Shown in pieces: positions 32,498 through 42,466 of a stretch of DNA of 56,270 bases (its first letter is position 1; each line of letters begins with the position of its first letter). The notes beneath the pieces were generated by a model. The model had not been told where the DNA came from. It made no database searches and saw only the letters and a program-made list of their open reading frames with translations. Origin of the DNA: Aquidulcibacter paucihalophilus (GTDB lineage: Bacteria; Pseudomonadota; Alphaproteobacteria; Caulobacterales; Aquidulcibacteraceae); contig NZ_NCSQ01000014.1 in NCBI RefSeq assembly GCF_002105465.1, positions 1-56,270 of the forward strand, written 5' to 3'. A program made the position numbers and the translations under genes.

Positions 32498-33556
32498 ATG
32501 TCGATGGACGGTCTCGAACTCACTTCAGCTAATGGTTTGACCTATCCATGTGGAGAGCCTCCAGAGGTTGGCACCGTGAAAGAGGTGGCGGATGGCGTTT
32601 TTTGGGTTCGCATGCCGCTGCCCTTTGCCCTGAAATGGATCAATCTTTGGCTGCTGCGTGACGGCGATGGTTGGGTGATCGTGGATACTGGCGTGGCCAC
32701 CGAAGAAAGTCGCTTGCATTGGCGGACGATTTTTGACTCGGTTTTGGATGGCTTGCCGGTTAAACGCGTCATGATCACCCATATGCATCCAGACCACATC
32801 GGTTTGGCGGGCTGGATCACGCGTAAGTTTGGTGCCGCCTTGTGGATTTCGCGCCTCGAATATCTAACGTGTCGAACCTTGGTTGCAGACACAGGCCGCG
32901 AGGCCCCTGAAGACGGGGTGCGTTTCTATCGCGCTGCAGGGTGGGATGAGGATGCGCTGGATACCTATCGGATCCGTTTTGGTGGTTTTGGCAAAGCGGT
33001 GTCACGCCTGCCTGATTCATATCAACGTATGGCTGATGGTGATCGGATTGAAATTGGAGGCCGAGATTGGCAGGTGGTCACAGGGTGTGGCCATTCTCCC
33101 GAGCATGTCTGCCTCTACCAGCCAGACTTGAAGGTCTTGATCTCTGGTGATCAGGTCTTGCCGCGTATTTCGTCCAATGTATCCGTTTTCCCGACAGAGC
33201 CAAATGGCGATCCAATGACCGATTGGATCAATTCTTGCCATAAACTCAAACAAGTCATTGCTGAAGATGTCTTGGTGCTGCCTGCGCACAATGAGCCCTT
33301 TTATGGGCTACACAAGCGCTTGGACGATTTGATCGACAATCATGAGACGGCTCTAGCGCGACTGGCCGATTGGCTCGCAACGCCGCGTCGCGTGATTGAT
33401 TGCTTCTCGCCTTTGTTCAAGCGCCCAATAGGCGGGGAAGTGTTGGGCATGGCGACTGGCGAGGCAATTGCCCACCTCAATTGTTTGCTTGCGCGCGGGA
33501 AAGCCGCTGTGGATCGTCGCCCTGACGGGACTCTCCTTTATCGCCAAGCCGGTTAG
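32498..33556 (+). CDS. Metallo-beta-lactamase-fold hydrolase
   Basis: A 352-residue hydrolase. The metal-binding motif THMHPDH spans residues 94-100 (H95, H97, D99, H100), with further ligands in GHSPEH and GDQV. It belongs to the glyoxalase-II-like group. A C-terminal extension of about 90 residues follows the core. Substrate is unknown. Its stop overlaps that of the convergent transglycosylase by four bases. Confidence 0.85.
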   Translation: MSMDGLELTSANGLTYPCGEPPEVGTVKEVADGVFWVRMPLPFALKWINLWLLRDGDGWVIVDTGVATEESRLHWRTIFDSVLDGLPVKRVMITHMHPDHIGLAGWITRKFGAALWISRLEYLTCRTLVADTGREAPEDGVRFYRAAGWDEDALDTYRIRFGGFGKAVSRLPDSYQRMADGDRIEIGGRDWQVVTGCGHSPEHVCLYQPDLKVLISGDQVLPRISSNVSVFPTEPNGDPMTDWINSCHKLKQVIAEDVLVLPAHNEPFYGLHKRLDDLIDNHETALARLADWLATPRRVIDCFSPLFKRPIGGEVLGMATGEAIAHLNCLLARGKAAVDRRPDGTLLYRQAG

Positions 33557-35772
33557 GGTTGTTCCTGTGACGGCTTGGAGTCGGCGGCAGGGGTTTCAGC
33601 TTGCGGGCTTGCCTCAAGGGGTGGCCCGCCGGGCTGATCTGCCCCCGGTGCAATCGTCACGTTGAAGATTGGTGGTGGCCGCCGACCGCGACGTAGGTCA
33701 TCGGCGATGCCAATCGGGGCGGAACCACCGTTCAAGCGTGCCCGATAGACTTGGATATTCTCCAGAACGCGCTGAACATAATTGCGGGTTTCAGAGAAGG
33801 GGATTTTCTCCACCCAATCAATGGCGGTCTCAAGATCGGTCTCGCGGAATTCACCATAGGTCTGTACCCATTGGCGTGGACGCCCCGGCCCAGCATTATA
33901 AGCCGCAGCGGCCATAACATAAGACCCATAGAAATTATTGACCAAGTCAAACAAATGGGCAGAGCCTAAGGTCACATTATGGTTAGGGCGCGTGATCAGC
34001 CAGCTTGTTTCATGCTCTAAACCCATACGGCGCGCTTGGCTTGCAGCAGTCGCTGGCAAGAATTGCATCAGCCCACGCGCATTGGCAGAGGAGACGGCAC
34101 GGGTGTTGAACTCGCTCTCTTGGCGGGTAATCGCCAAGGTAAAGGCGTCTTCTATCTGGCCATACCCAACAATTCGGGGAATTGGCATGAGGGGATAGGC
34201 GGCCTCAGTTGCCAAAATGCCGCGATTAAGGCCCGCTTTGGCAACCCGGACCGCGAGCGCTGGTTCATCCTTCGCGCGCGCATACTCAGAAAGCGCTTGG
34301 TGCTCGCCCTCGGTATCAAGTTCATCATCTAGTGCCAGCGCAAACTGGCGGAAAAATTGGTTCTCGCCCGCATCTGAAAGCAAATTGATGATCGCCATCA
34401 TGGTACGGCTGTTCAAGCGGTCGCGATCTTCTTGGGTCGCTTTCTTTTCTGGCGGCAAGGTCAATTGTGCGGCTTGACCCATGGACTCGGCCACTTCGAC
34501 CGCGGCCAATTGCCCATAATAAACCGTCGGAAAGGCTGCTGCAGTCCGATAATGGTTTTGCGCAACATCTGGTTGGTTCAAGGCTTCTGCGGTGCGACCC
34601 AGCCAATAGGCAGCCCGCGCGCGCGAAACTGGCGTTCTCACGCCGCCTTCCAGCCGTTTGAAATGCTCAAGTGCCACATTGGGTTGGTTCAAAAACCGCA
34701 GAGCCACCCATCCCGACACAAATTCGCCATCGGCAAAGCGCTCCCCCCGCTGATAACCATGGGTCGAAGCAATGCGATAAGCAGATTGCCAATCGCGAGT
34801 CACAATGGCTTCGTTTAGAAGATTGCGCCGCTCGGTCCAGATTAAATCCTGACCAGGCTCTGGTAAGCCACGGGAATCAATTTGGGTAAGCAGAGAAAGG
34901 GCTTCGGCCCGACGCCCGGCCTGACGCAGATTGCGGACGCGCTGATACTGAATGCCCCGGTCATCAAGGCTGACACCGGTCAAAGTCACGGTGTCGCCTG
35001 CCGCAATGCCAACACGACGCTGCGCGTTAAGGCGGCCGGTCTCGCTCATTAAAGGCCATAGCGGTTTCGATTGGGTGACGCGGTCGGTCCATAACAGGAA
35101 ATCGACGCGGGCATCATGATCTTCGGTGGTGAGTTCGCTTCCGAAGCGGACCAGAAAATTGGCTTGGCTTGCACTATCAAAGCGGTGATTGCGCCACCCA
35201 TCTGACAAGAAGCGCTTTGCTTGGTCTCGTTCACCCAGAGCGAACAAGACGGCGGCGAGTTCCAGTTTTCCTTCACCAGAAATGGGACCATTGTGGTCAA
35301 GACCTTGTTCCTTGCGTTCCAAAAAGGCGCGCTTGGCCTGCGGTGTCAGCGAGGTCAAAACGAGGCGCTGTTCTGCCCGGATGCGTATGGATTGACGGCT
35401 TGGATAGAAGGGTAACTGGTCCAATGCTTGGCGCAACTCGTCAAAGCTAGCTGGGTTAGACTCCGCCGTCGCTAAGCGCCACAATAGGAAATTGCGAATA
35501 CGTGCGTCACGGGTGGTCGCCATGGTGGCGCGCACATAACTCCAATCGCCGCGTTCAGCGGCCCGCAAGGCTGTTCTGAGCACTTCAACTGGAGTTGTCG
35601 GGACTGGGGCCGCTGCAAAATCAACCGGCACAGAAGTGGGAACAGGCACGGGAACTGGCGTTGGCGTCGGCGTCTCTTGGGCGGATGCCATACCCGACAC
35701 CATGGGGCTCGAAGTCAAAAGGCCCGTCACAATGAGGGCCAAAGCAGCTTTACGCGTGTCATACACAGACAT
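33553..35772 (-). CDS. Soluble lytic murein transglycosylase (Slt type)
   Basis: A 739-residue periplasmic enzyme that cleaves peptidoglycan with 1,6-anhydro formation. There is a signal peptide, then a proline/threonine-rich linker (residues about 34-50), a long alpha-helical superhelix and a C-terminal SLT domain with catalytic Glu in ITRQESEFN, then SANARGLMQFLPATA and AAYNAGPGR. Layout and length match Slt70-like proteins. Confidence 0.9.
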   Translation of the reverse strand: MSVYDTRKAALALIVTGLLTSSPMVSGMASAQETPTPTPVPVPVPTSVPVDFAAAPVPTTPVEVLRTALRAAERGDWSYVRATMATTRDARIRNFLLWRLATAESNPASFDELRQALDQLPFYPSRQSIRIRAEQRLVLTSLTPQAKRAFLERKEQGLDHNGPISGEGKLELAAVLFALGERDQAKRFLSDGWRNHRFDSASQANFLVRFGSELTTEDHDARVDFLLWTDRVTQSKPLWPLMSETGRLNAQRRVGIAAGDTVTLTGVSLDDRGIQYQRVRNLRQAGRRAEALSLLTQIDSRGLPEPGQDLIWTERRNLLNEAIVTRDWQSAYRIASTHGYQRGERFADGEFVSGWVALRFLNQPNVALEHFKRLEGGVRTPVSRARAAYWLGRTAEALNQPDVAQNHYRTAAAFPTVYYGQLAAVEVAESMGQAAQLTLPPEKKATQEDRDRLNSRTMMAIINLLSDAGENQFFRQFALALDDELDTEGEHQALSEYARAKDEPALAVRVAKAGLNRGILATEAAYPLMPIPRIVGYGQIEDAFTLAITRQESEFNTRAVSSANARGLMQFLPATAASQARRMGLEHETSWLITRPNHNVTLGSAHLFDLVNNFYGSYVMAAAAYNAGPGRPRQWVQTYGEFRETDLETAIDWVEKIPFSETRNYVQRVLENIQVYRARLNGGSAPIGIADDLRRGRRPPPIFNVTIAPGADQPGGPPLEASPQAETPAADSKPSQEQP

Positions 35773-36051
35773 TCAAAAACTCCAGCGAAGTTCAGCGCAA
35801 ATTGGGGGAGGGCTGTCGTCGCATCGCGGCCTAGCGGCCCACTAGTAGGAATAGAAAGGGTTAATCTTGGGAATCACACCCTGTGTCTAGCGACCAAATC
35901 TCATTGAACCTAGTCGTATGTATGAAAAAATCACGGCAAGCACAGCCTTGTGTACGCCCCTTGGTCTGCCCTTTGGTCTTGCATCCATGTGAATTGCGGT
36001 CGAGAAGGGCATTCACGACCCACTCAAATTTCAGCTAGGCCAGTACGACCC

Positions 36052-36939
36052 ATGACGGTTTTTAAAGGCGTTTACACCGCCCTGATCACGCCCTTCAAAG
36101 ATGGCAAGGTCGATGACGCGTCCTTCCAAGCCTTGATTGAGCGCCAGATTGAAAATGGCGTCAACGGAATCATTCCGGTTGGTACCACTGGCGAGAGCGC
36201 AACAGTAGATGATGCTGAACATTGGCACTTGTTTGATCTGGCGATCGAAGCGGCCAACCGGCGTGTGCCTGTGCTGGCGGGCTGCGGCTCTAACGACACA
36301 CAAGCCGCGATTCGCCATATGCAAGTTGCTAAGAAAGCCGGTGCAGATGGGGCGCTGATTGTGGCCCCTTATTACAATAAACCCAGTCAAGCGGGGCTGA
36401 TTGCCCACTTTAACGCACTTGGTAATGCCGTCGATTTGCCGATCATGGTCTATAACATTCCCGGTCGCACCAATGTTGATATTCTCCCGGATACTATGGC
36501 TGAAATTGCCAAACATCCCAATGTGGTTGCTTTGAAGGACAGCGCGGGCGATCCATCGCGCACGGCCTTACATTTGGCGCGCATCACCAAGCCCTTCTCC
36601 ATTTTTGCGGGCGACGATAATTTAGCTTTGGGTTTTGCAGCTTATGGGGCGGTGGGTTGTGTATCGGTTTTGTCAAACATCATGCCCAAAGAATGCGCGC
36701 AATTGCAGGCCCTCTTGGCATCTGGTCAGCTGGCAGAAGCACGCGCTTTGAACCAAAAGCTCGACCCCTTGCAACGTGCATTATTTCTCGAGCCTAATCC
36801 GGGGCCTGCAAAATTTGCTATGGCGACGTTGGGTCTATGTGCGGAAGACTTGCGTCTGCCGTTGGTGCCCCCCATTCCTGCAACTCGCGTTGCGGTACAA
36901 ACGGCCATGATCGCAGCCGGGGCGTTACGAGGCAATTAG
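36052..36939 (+). CDS. dapA: 4-hydroxy-tetrahydrodipicolinate synthase
   Basis: A 295-residue aldolase-family enzyme in lysine and diaminopimelate synthesis, condensing pyruvate with aspartate semialdehyde. GTTGES, Y134 in VYNIPGRTN and Schiff-base K162 in VALKDSAGD are present. The upstream in-frame ATG (35950) is rejected because the enzyme starts normally at MTVFKGVYTAL. The 279-base gap before it holds its promoter and that of the transglycosylase gene. smpB follows after three bases. Confidence 0.94.
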   Translation: MTVFKGVYTALITPFKDGKVDDASFQALIERQIENGVNGIIPVGTTGESATVDDAEHWHLFDLAIEAANRRVPVLAGCGSNDTQAAIRHMQVAKKAGADGALIVAPYYNKPSQAGLIAHFNALGNAVDLPIMVYNIPGRTNVDILPDTMAEIAKHPNVVALKDSAGDPSRTALHLARITKPFSIFAGDDNLALGFAAYGAVGCVSVLSNIMPKECAQLQALLASGQLAEARALNQKLDPLQRALFLEPNPGPAKFAMATLGLCAEDLRLPLVPPIPATRVAVQTAMIAAGALRGN

Positions 36940-36942
36940 GCC

Positions 36943-37410
36943 ATGCGCCCAGAACAACCCCGCAAGTTGATCGCTGAAAACAAGCGTGCACGCTTTGATT
37001 ATTACATTGAAGATACCTATGAAGCTGGGCTTGTATTGACGGGCACGGAGGTCAAGAGCCTTCGCCTTGGCCGCGCGAATATTGCGGAAAGCTATGCAAG
37101 CCCCGAGCATGGTGAGGTATGGCTCATCAATTCCTATGTGCCAGAATATGGCCCAGCATCGCGCTTCAACCATGAGCCACGACGCAAGCGCAAACTGTTG
37201 TTGCGTGAACGCGAGATCAATAAATTGTTCGCTGCCGTTGATCGCGAGGGCCGCACCGTCGTCCCCTTAAAACTCTATTTCAACGAGCGTGGGATGGTGA
37301 AATTGGAATTGGCGCTCGCCAAAGGCAAAAAGGATCACGACAAGCGTGATTCCACGAAAGAGCGGGAATGGAAGCGCGAGCAGGGGCGCTTGCTGCGCGA
37401 CCGGGGCTAA
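36943..37410 (+). CDS. smpB: SsrA-binding protein
   Basis: A 155-residue partner of tmRNA in rescue of stalled ribosomes. [20 protein letters not shown] is the family opening, followed by the [13 protein letters not shown] strand, and the C-terminus is basic ([20 protein letters not shown]). Adjacency to dapA is common in alphaproteobacteria. Confidence 0.95.
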   Translation: MRPEQPRKLIAENKRARFDYYIEDTYEAGLVLTGTEVKSLRLGRANIAESYASPEHGEVWLINSYVPEYGPASRFNHEPRRKRKLLLREREINKLFAAVDREGRTVVPLKLYFNERGMVKLELALAKGKKDHDKRDSTKEREWKREQGRLLRDRG

Positions 37411-37414
37411 GGCC

Positions 37415-38140
37415 ATGTCAGGCTGGCTAGACCGCTTTTATCGTTTTTTCACTGAGATGGACTCAACTGCTGCCCGCGCCGTCTGGGTTGCCTTCATCCT
37501 GTTCTCGATTGCTGGACTTGTCCTGACCGCAGGCATGATGTTCATCGATTTAGATCAAGGCAATATTGCTCAGTTTCTGCGTGGCCTCCGTGATTCTTGG
37601 TGGGCACCGGCAGCAGTTACGGGAACCTTCATCACATTGGCCTTTATTGGCGCGCCGCAAGTTGTGTTGATTGCCGCGACCGTTGCTGTCTTTGGCCCTG
37701 CGGAGGGCGTTGTCCTGAGTTGGATTGCCACCTTGGTATCCGCCCAAGTTGGCTTCCTGTTAGGGCGGGCAGGGGGCGCTACAGCCCTATCAAAACTGCT
37801 CGGCGGTCGGGGCGGCCGCGCACTTTCCTTCATTGGCAAGAATGGCTTTCTAGCCAGTCTCATCATTCGCTTGGTTCCCTCAGGACCCTTTATCGTCTGC
37901 AATATGGCGTTAGGCGCGGCCAAGGTCCGTTTGACGTCGTTTGTTGGTGGTACAGGCATTGGGATCTTACCAAAAATCTGCCTTGTGGCCTTTGGGGCGC
38001 ATGGCGTGGGCGAAGTGTTAAAGGGCGAAAATCAAGGCGCGATTTGGTTCTTTGTTGCTGCTGTCATCATCTATCTCTTGCTGGTCTTGGTGGTGCGCCC
38101 GATGTTAACGCGAGGCCAAGCGCAAGAGGGCCTTGATTGA
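37415..38140 (+). CDS. TVP38/TMEM64 (VTT-domain) membrane protein
   Basis: A 241-residue protein with five or six membrane segments, related to DedA/VTT proteins that act on lipid distribution. Re-entrant-loop motifs are visible around GAPQVVLIAATVAVFGPAEG and RLVPSGPFIVCN. ATG 37415 follows smpB by four bases; an upstream ATG (37346) inside smpB is rejected. Confidence 0.83.
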   Translation: MSGWLDRFYRFFTEMDSTAARAVWVAFILFSIAGLVLTAGMMFIDLDQGNIAQFLRGLRDSWWAPAAVTGTFITLAFIGAPQVVLIAATVAVFGPAEGVVLSWIATLVSAQVGFLLGRAGGATALSKLLGGRGGRALSFIGKNGFLASLIIRLVPSGPFIVCNMALGAAKVRLTSFVGGTGIGILPKICLVAFGAHGVGEVLKGENQGAIWFFVAAVIIYLLLVLVVRPMLTRGQAQEGLD

Positions 38141-38188
38141 ACTGATCTTTTGGATTAATTTGCTGTCAAAGAGGTGAACCGTCATATC

Positions 38189-38380
38189 ATGCGCAAGAAT
38201 TTTCCCTTTATTGGAATGAGCTCAAAAGATTTTGCTGCAACCCTGCGGGTTGGGCAGGAGATTGCGGCTGCGCAATATGATTTGGCCCAACGGGCAGGCT
38301 CGCTTCTTCTGGATGCAGGTCGACTTAATCTGAAGTTAGCCGGGCTGCTTATCAGCCCTTGGGCGCGCAAGAGTCGCTAA
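38189..38380 (+). CDS. Small basic helical protein, unknown
   Basis: A 63-residue protein, not recognised. It is mostly amphipathic helix (FAATLRVGQEIAAAQYDLAQ) with basic ends. GAGGTG lies 12 bases before ATG 38189; a GTG at 38174 is another possible start. It sits between the VTT gene and leuA. A phasin-like or membrane-surface role is conceivable but not supported. Confidence 0.5.
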   Translation: MRKNFPFIGMSSKDFAATLRVGQEIAAAQYDLAQRAGSLLLDAGRLNLKLAGLLISPWARKSR

Positions 38381-38477
38381 GCCAATTGGCTGAGGGACGG
38401 CGCTCAGGGGTAAAGCGCCGGAAGGGCCAGCAAAGGCCCGCTCTTCAAATCTTCAGCAAATCAGGCCACACAACATC

Positions 38478-40016
38478 ATGACCCAATCTATCCGTATCTT
38501 TGACACCACTATGCGCGATGGCGAACAGTCGCCCGGCGCTTCTATGACGCATGATGAGAAGATCGAGCTCGCAAAATTGCTCGAAGACATGCGCGTTGAC
38601 ATTATTGAAGCAGGTTTCCCGATTGCCAGCCAGGGAGACTTTGACGCGGTTCAAGCCATTGCGCGCACCATCAAAACGAGCACGGTCTGTGGTCTTTCAC
38701 GGGCCGGGGCGAAGGATATCGAGCGTTGCGCGGAGGCGTTGCGTCCGGCACCTTTGAAGCGGATCCATACCTTCATTTCAACCTCACCGATTCACATGAA
38801 GCATAAGCTTCAGATGGAACCAGAAGCCGTGCTTGAAGCCATCCATGGTTCCGTCTCTCTAGCCCGCAATTACACAGATGATGTCGAATGGTCTGCTGAA
38901 GATGCCACCCGCACAGAGCGCGACTTTTTGTTGCGCGCGGTGGAGACGGCGATCCGTGCAGGTGCCACCACCATCAATCTGCCCGATACAGTTGGTTATT
39001 CTTTCCCCACTGAGTATGGCGCTTTGTTTGCCGATGTGATCGCCAATGTACCCGGTGCCGATGATGTAATCTTCTCCGCGCATTGCCACAATGATTTGGG
39101 TCTCGCAGTTGCCAATTCCTTGGCAGCTGTTCAAGGCGGCGCGCGCCAGATTGAGTGCGCGATTAATGGCTTGGGTGAGCGCGCGGGTAATGCCGCGCTA
39201 GAAGAAATCATTATGGCACTCCGCGTCCGCGGCGATGGCATGCCCTATGCGACTGGTGTGGATGCGACACGTCTGATGATGGCGTCCAAAATGGTAAGCC
39301 GGATAACCGGCTTCCCTGTCCAGTATAACAAGGCGATTGTCGGCAAGAATGCCTTCGCGCATGAAAGTGGCATCCATCAAGATGGTATGCTGAAGCATGC
39401 CCAGACTTATGAGATTATGCGGCCTGAAGACGTCGGCCAAGGGGCGACCAATCTAGTCATGGGCAAGCATTCGGGCCGCCACGCATTCAAGGATAAGCTC
39501 CGCGATATGGGCTATGAATTGTCTGATAATGCGTTCCAAGACGCGTTTGGCCGGTTCAAAGCGCTCGCCGACCGGAAGAAACACGTCTATGACGATGACA
39601 TCATTGCTTTGGTTGATGATGCAGCCGCCCATTTTGACGACGCGATCAAAGTTTTGCGTCTTCGGGTTGTTGCGGGGACAGATGGACCGCAAACTGCTGA
39701 AATTGACCTCGAAATTGATGGAAAATCTGCTTGGACAACCCAGCGCGGGAATGGACCGGTTGACGCGGTCTTTAACGCGATTTCAGCGCTCGTTCCCCAT
39801 AGCGCTGTCTTGGACCTCTATCAGGTCCATGCGGTCACCGAGGGCACAGATGCACAAGCCGAGGTCTCGGTGCGTTTGAGCGAGCATGGTCGCTTCGTAA
39901 CGGCACGCTCCGCTGACGCCGATACATTGGTGGCGTCGGCAAAAGCCTATGCCAGCGCCTTGGCGCGGCTGCGGGCTAAGCGCGAACGCGGTGAGGATGC
40001 GCAAGCGGCAGGCTAA
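38478..40016 (+). CDS. leuA: 2-isopropylmalate synthase
   Basis: A 512-residue enzyme for the first step of leucine synthesis. RIFDTTMRDGEQSPG holds the catalytic Arg-Asp, SAHCHNDLGLAVANS the metal-binding His pair and HESGIHQDG the inter-domain loop. A C-terminal LeuA regulatory domain is present. No leucine-rich leader peptide was found upstream. The stop overlaps the convergent gene by four bases. Confidence 0.95.
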   Translation: MTQSIRIFDTTMRDGEQSPGASMTHDEKIELAKLLEDMRVDIIEAGFPIASQGDFDAVQAIARTIKTSTVCGLSRAGAKDIERCAEALRPAPLKRIHTFISTSPIHMKHKLQMEPEAVLEAIHGSVSLARNYTDDVEWSAEDATRTERDFLLRAVETAIRAGATTINLPDTVGYSFPTEYGALFADVIANVPGADDVIFSAHCHNDLGLAVANSLAAVQGGARQIECAINGLGERAGNAALEEIIMALRVRGDGMPYATGVDATRLMMASKMVSRITGFPVQYNKAIVGKNAFAHESGIHQDGMLKHAQTYEIMRPEDVGQGATNLVMGKHSGRHAFKDKLRDMGYELSDNAFQDAFGRFKALADRKKHVYDDDIIALVDDAAAHFDDAIKVLRLRVVAGTDGPQTAEIDLEIDGKSAWTTQRGNGPVDAVFNAISALVPHSAVLDLYQVHAVTEGTDAQAEVSVRLSEHGRFVTARSADADTLVASAKAYASALARLRAKRERGEDAQAAG

Positions 40017-40786
40017 GCCTGCCCGCTTGTGCAATTGGGAATAACCGCGCGAACAAAATCGGAAAAATCGTCCGGTGGTGGGACGTGAAGGTGCATGGGT
40101 TCACCCGTTTTGGGGTGCGTGAAGTCCAACGCTTCAGCATGCAACATCAAGCGCGGGCAGGGCTTATTGGCGAGCATCACTAGTCCGCCATATTTTGTAT
40201 CGCCTGCAAGCGCATGGCCAATTGCAGCAAAGTGCACTCGGATTTGGTGCATGCGCCCTGTTTGGGGACTAATTTCTACCAAGGAAGCAGCGGGAGCCGC
40301 AGCCTGCACCCGGTAGGCGGTAAGGGCAGTTTGTATTTCCCCATCTCCGGCAGTGGCAGGGCGCATCAGGTCAATGCCAGCCGATTTGATTTTGACCAAT
40401 GGCAAGTCAATGTGGCCTTGCTTGTCGGCCAACAAGCCACTGACCAGGGCCAGATAGCGCTTGTGAAGCTGTCTTCCAGCAAATTGGGCTGATAAATGTG
40501 CCGCAGCAGAGCTGGTTTTGGCGACAATCAATAGCCCCGATGTTTCCCGATCTAGACGGTGGACAAGTTTCGGCCTTCGACCTTTGCGAGTTGCGAAAGC
40601 AGCCAGCAGCCGATCAATGTCGCGTTTCACACCCGATCCGCCCTGAACGGCAAGGCCCGAAGGCTTGTTAAAAGCGATCAACGCATCGTCCTCATAGAAA
40701 ACCAAGTCGCGAATATAGACTTGCTCTTCTTGGCTCAGCGCGGGTGGGCCTTTGGCTGGGAAGTGGCGGGTAGGTCGATATGCCAT
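40013..40786 (-). CDS. RluA-family pseudouridine synthase
   Basis: A 257-residue enzyme with the catalytic motif HRLDRETSG, its Asp being the nucleophile, and VEISPQTGRMHQIRVH. No N-terminal S4 domain is present. RNA position modified is not deducible; closest in layout to RluC/RluA-like enzymes without S4. A TetR gene lies nine bases upstream on the same strand. Confidence 0.88.
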   Translation of the reverse strand: MAYRPTRHFPAKGPPALSQEEQVYIRDLVFYEDDALIAFNKPSGLAVQGGSGVKRDIDRLLAAFATRKGRRPKLVHRLDRETSGLLIVAKTSSAAAHLSAQFAGRQLHKRYLALVSGLLADKQGHIDLPLVKIKSAGIDLMRPATAGDGEIQTALTAYRVQAAAPAASLVEISPQTGRMHQIRVHFAAIGHALAGDTKYGGLVMLANKPCPRLMLHAEALDFTHPKTGEPMHLHVPPPDDFSDFVRAVIPNCTSGQA

Positions 40787-40795
40787 CGCGGCTGA

Positions 40796-41365
40796 CTATC
40801 CCATCTTGGGCGCTGCTCGCAAGGCGCTCGTTAAGATCGCACTCATGGAAGACCGTGCTTGTTCCTTGCTAATGCCGCAGGCTTCAAACTCACCCTCTGC
40901 CCAGGCGTCACAGAGGCGCTCAAGCGTAAAAATCAAAGTCAAAGCTTCAAGATTGGAAAGATGTGGAAAGCGGCTCGTTAGAGCGCTCATTTGTTGTTGC
41001 CGCGACTGTGCCCGAACGGCGGCAACTTCAGGATCTGTCGACGTAAGCTGCCGCAGCGAGCGGCGAAACAAACGATGCGCGACATGATGGCTTAAAAGCG
41101 TGTCGATCATGGCTGTGATGGTATCGGCTTTGGCCAAGCCCTGCGCCTCTGCTTGAGTCCAGTCCAGATAAATGGCCAGAAAAATCGCCTTTTTATCTGG
41201 AAAGTGCCGGTAGAAGGTTTGCGGAGCATAGCCCGCCCGCCGCGCAATCGCATTTGTTTGTGTGCCGTCAAACCCGTGATCTTCAAATTCAAGCTGGGCG
41301 GCCTTGAGAAGTTCCGCGCGCCCCGACTTTCGATTTTTCATTGGCTTGTCCCGCGAACTTGACAT
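40796..41365 (-). CDS. TetR-family repressor
   Basis: A 189-residue regulator with an N-terminal helix-turn-helix (TQTNAIARRAGYAPQTFYRHF) and a helical ligand domain. Its start codon abuts a perfect palindrome that also covers the promoter of the divergent hydrolase, the classic self-repressing arrangement. The effector is unknown. Confidence 0.88.
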   Translation of the reverse strand: MSSSRDKPMKNRKSGRAELLKAAQLEFEDHGFDGTQTNAIARRAGYAPQTFYRHFPDKKAIFLAIYLDWTQAEAQGLAKADTITAMIDTLLSHHVAHRLFRRSLRQLTSTDPEVAAVRAQSRQQQMSALTSRFPHLSNLEALTLIFTLERLCDAWAEGEFEACGISKEQARSSMSAILTSALRAAPKMG

Positions 41366-41387
41366 TAAGTGATATTCATATCACTTA
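41366..41387. promoter_or_regulatory. Perfect palindromic TetR operator
   Basis: TAAGTGATAT (41366-41375) and its exact reverse complement (41378-41387) are separated by TC. The site fills most of the 29-base gap between the divergent TetR and hydrolase genes, so a bound repressor would block both. Confidence 0.75.
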
Positions 41388-41394
41388 TTTGAGT

Positions 41395-42273
41395 ATGAAC
41401 CAATCTCGTCTTCCAGTACACTCGTTTCGCGCCGCTGTGGGTGTTCAAAAGCCCTATGACTTTGTGGAAGCTGCGGGGACACGTGTTGCCGTTTCGCGTC
41501 GTGGAGCCGGCACACCCGTCTTGTGTTTACATGCGACAGCCCATGGTGGACGTGACTTTGAGAATTTAGCAGAGGCTTTAGTGCCTCAGGGCTTTGAAGT
41601 CGTCTGCGTGGATTGGCCAGGCCACGGGGCCAGTCCCGTGGATGCAAGCCGAGTGCCTGCAAGCGCCAAGCGGTATGCTGCGATTTTGTTGGCACTATTG
41701 CCGCTTCTGTTTGGTAAGGCCAAGCCTATCATTATTGGGAATTCTATCGGTGGGGCGGCGGCTTTGATCGCTGGTCACGATCAGCCAGAAGCCATGTCGG
41801 CTTTGGTGTTATGCAATCCTGGTGGGCTCGCCCCGCTAGATCTGGTTGCGACCCATGTAATCAAGCTGTTGGTCGCGTTTTTCAAAGCCGGTGCCCGGGG
41901 CGCAAGCTGGTTTCCCCAAGCATTTGAACTTTACTATCGGTTGGTTTTGTCGGGCCCGGCAGCGCATGCCCAGCGCGCTCGCATCGTTGCCGCTGGACCT
42001 GAGATGGCGCCGATCCTGGCGCAAGCATGGCATAGTTTTGGACTAGTCGATGCAAATTTGGCCGAAAGGGCTCAGGCACTCAACCTGCCCGTCCTATTTG
42101 CATGGGCTAAGTCAGACCAAATTGTTGCCTGGTCACGCTCTAAGCGGGCGGCAGAGAAAGTCCCCCATGCACGGGTTGAGTTTTTCAAAGGCAACCATGC
42201 GGCTTTCCTTGAAGACCCGCAGGCATTTCAATCCGCTTTTCTTCGCTTTGTTCGCAATCTCGATCTCACTTAA
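41395..42273 (+). CDS. Alpha/beta hydrolase under TetR control
   Basis: A 292-residue hydrolase. HG-oxyanion region HATAHGGRDF, nucleophile S117 in GNSIGG, acid likely in WAKSDQIV and catalytic His in GNHAAFLEDP. Divergent from, and probably repressed by, the TetR gene, so it is likely induced by its substrate or a related compound. Confidence 0.85.
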   Translation: MNQSRLPVHSFRAAVGVQKPYDFVEAAGTRVAVSRRGAGTPVLCLHATAHGGRDFENLAEALVPQGFEVVCVDWPGHGASPVDASRVPASAKRYAAILLALLPLLFGKAKPIIIGNSIGGAAALIAGHDQPEAMSALVLCNPGGLAPLDLVATHVIKLLVAFFKAGARGASWFPQAFELYYRLVLSGPAAHAQRARIVAAGPEMAPILAQAWHSFGLVDANLAERAQALNLPVLFAWAKSDQIVAWSRSKRAAEKVPHARVEFFKGNHAAFLEDPQAFQSAFLRFVRNLDLT

Positions 42274-42466
42274 ACAATTTCGATGATTGGCGGAACAAAT
42301 TCGGTCCTGATCCTCAAGTAGGCATCACCAAGATTTGAATAAATTCAAATAAAATATCGATTTTCTCTTTGAAAATGATCTTTGCGTTTGGGCGGCATTA
42401 ACTACAATTCGATTAAATAGGTTTCAGGGGTAGCTTTGGCCTTGTTTTCATCATGTTGTGTCTAAA

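Noticed and set aside
38424..38439. GGGCC/GGCCC hairpin before leuA as an attenuator
   Set aside because: Stem is only five bases with no T-run and no leucine-rich leader peptide.
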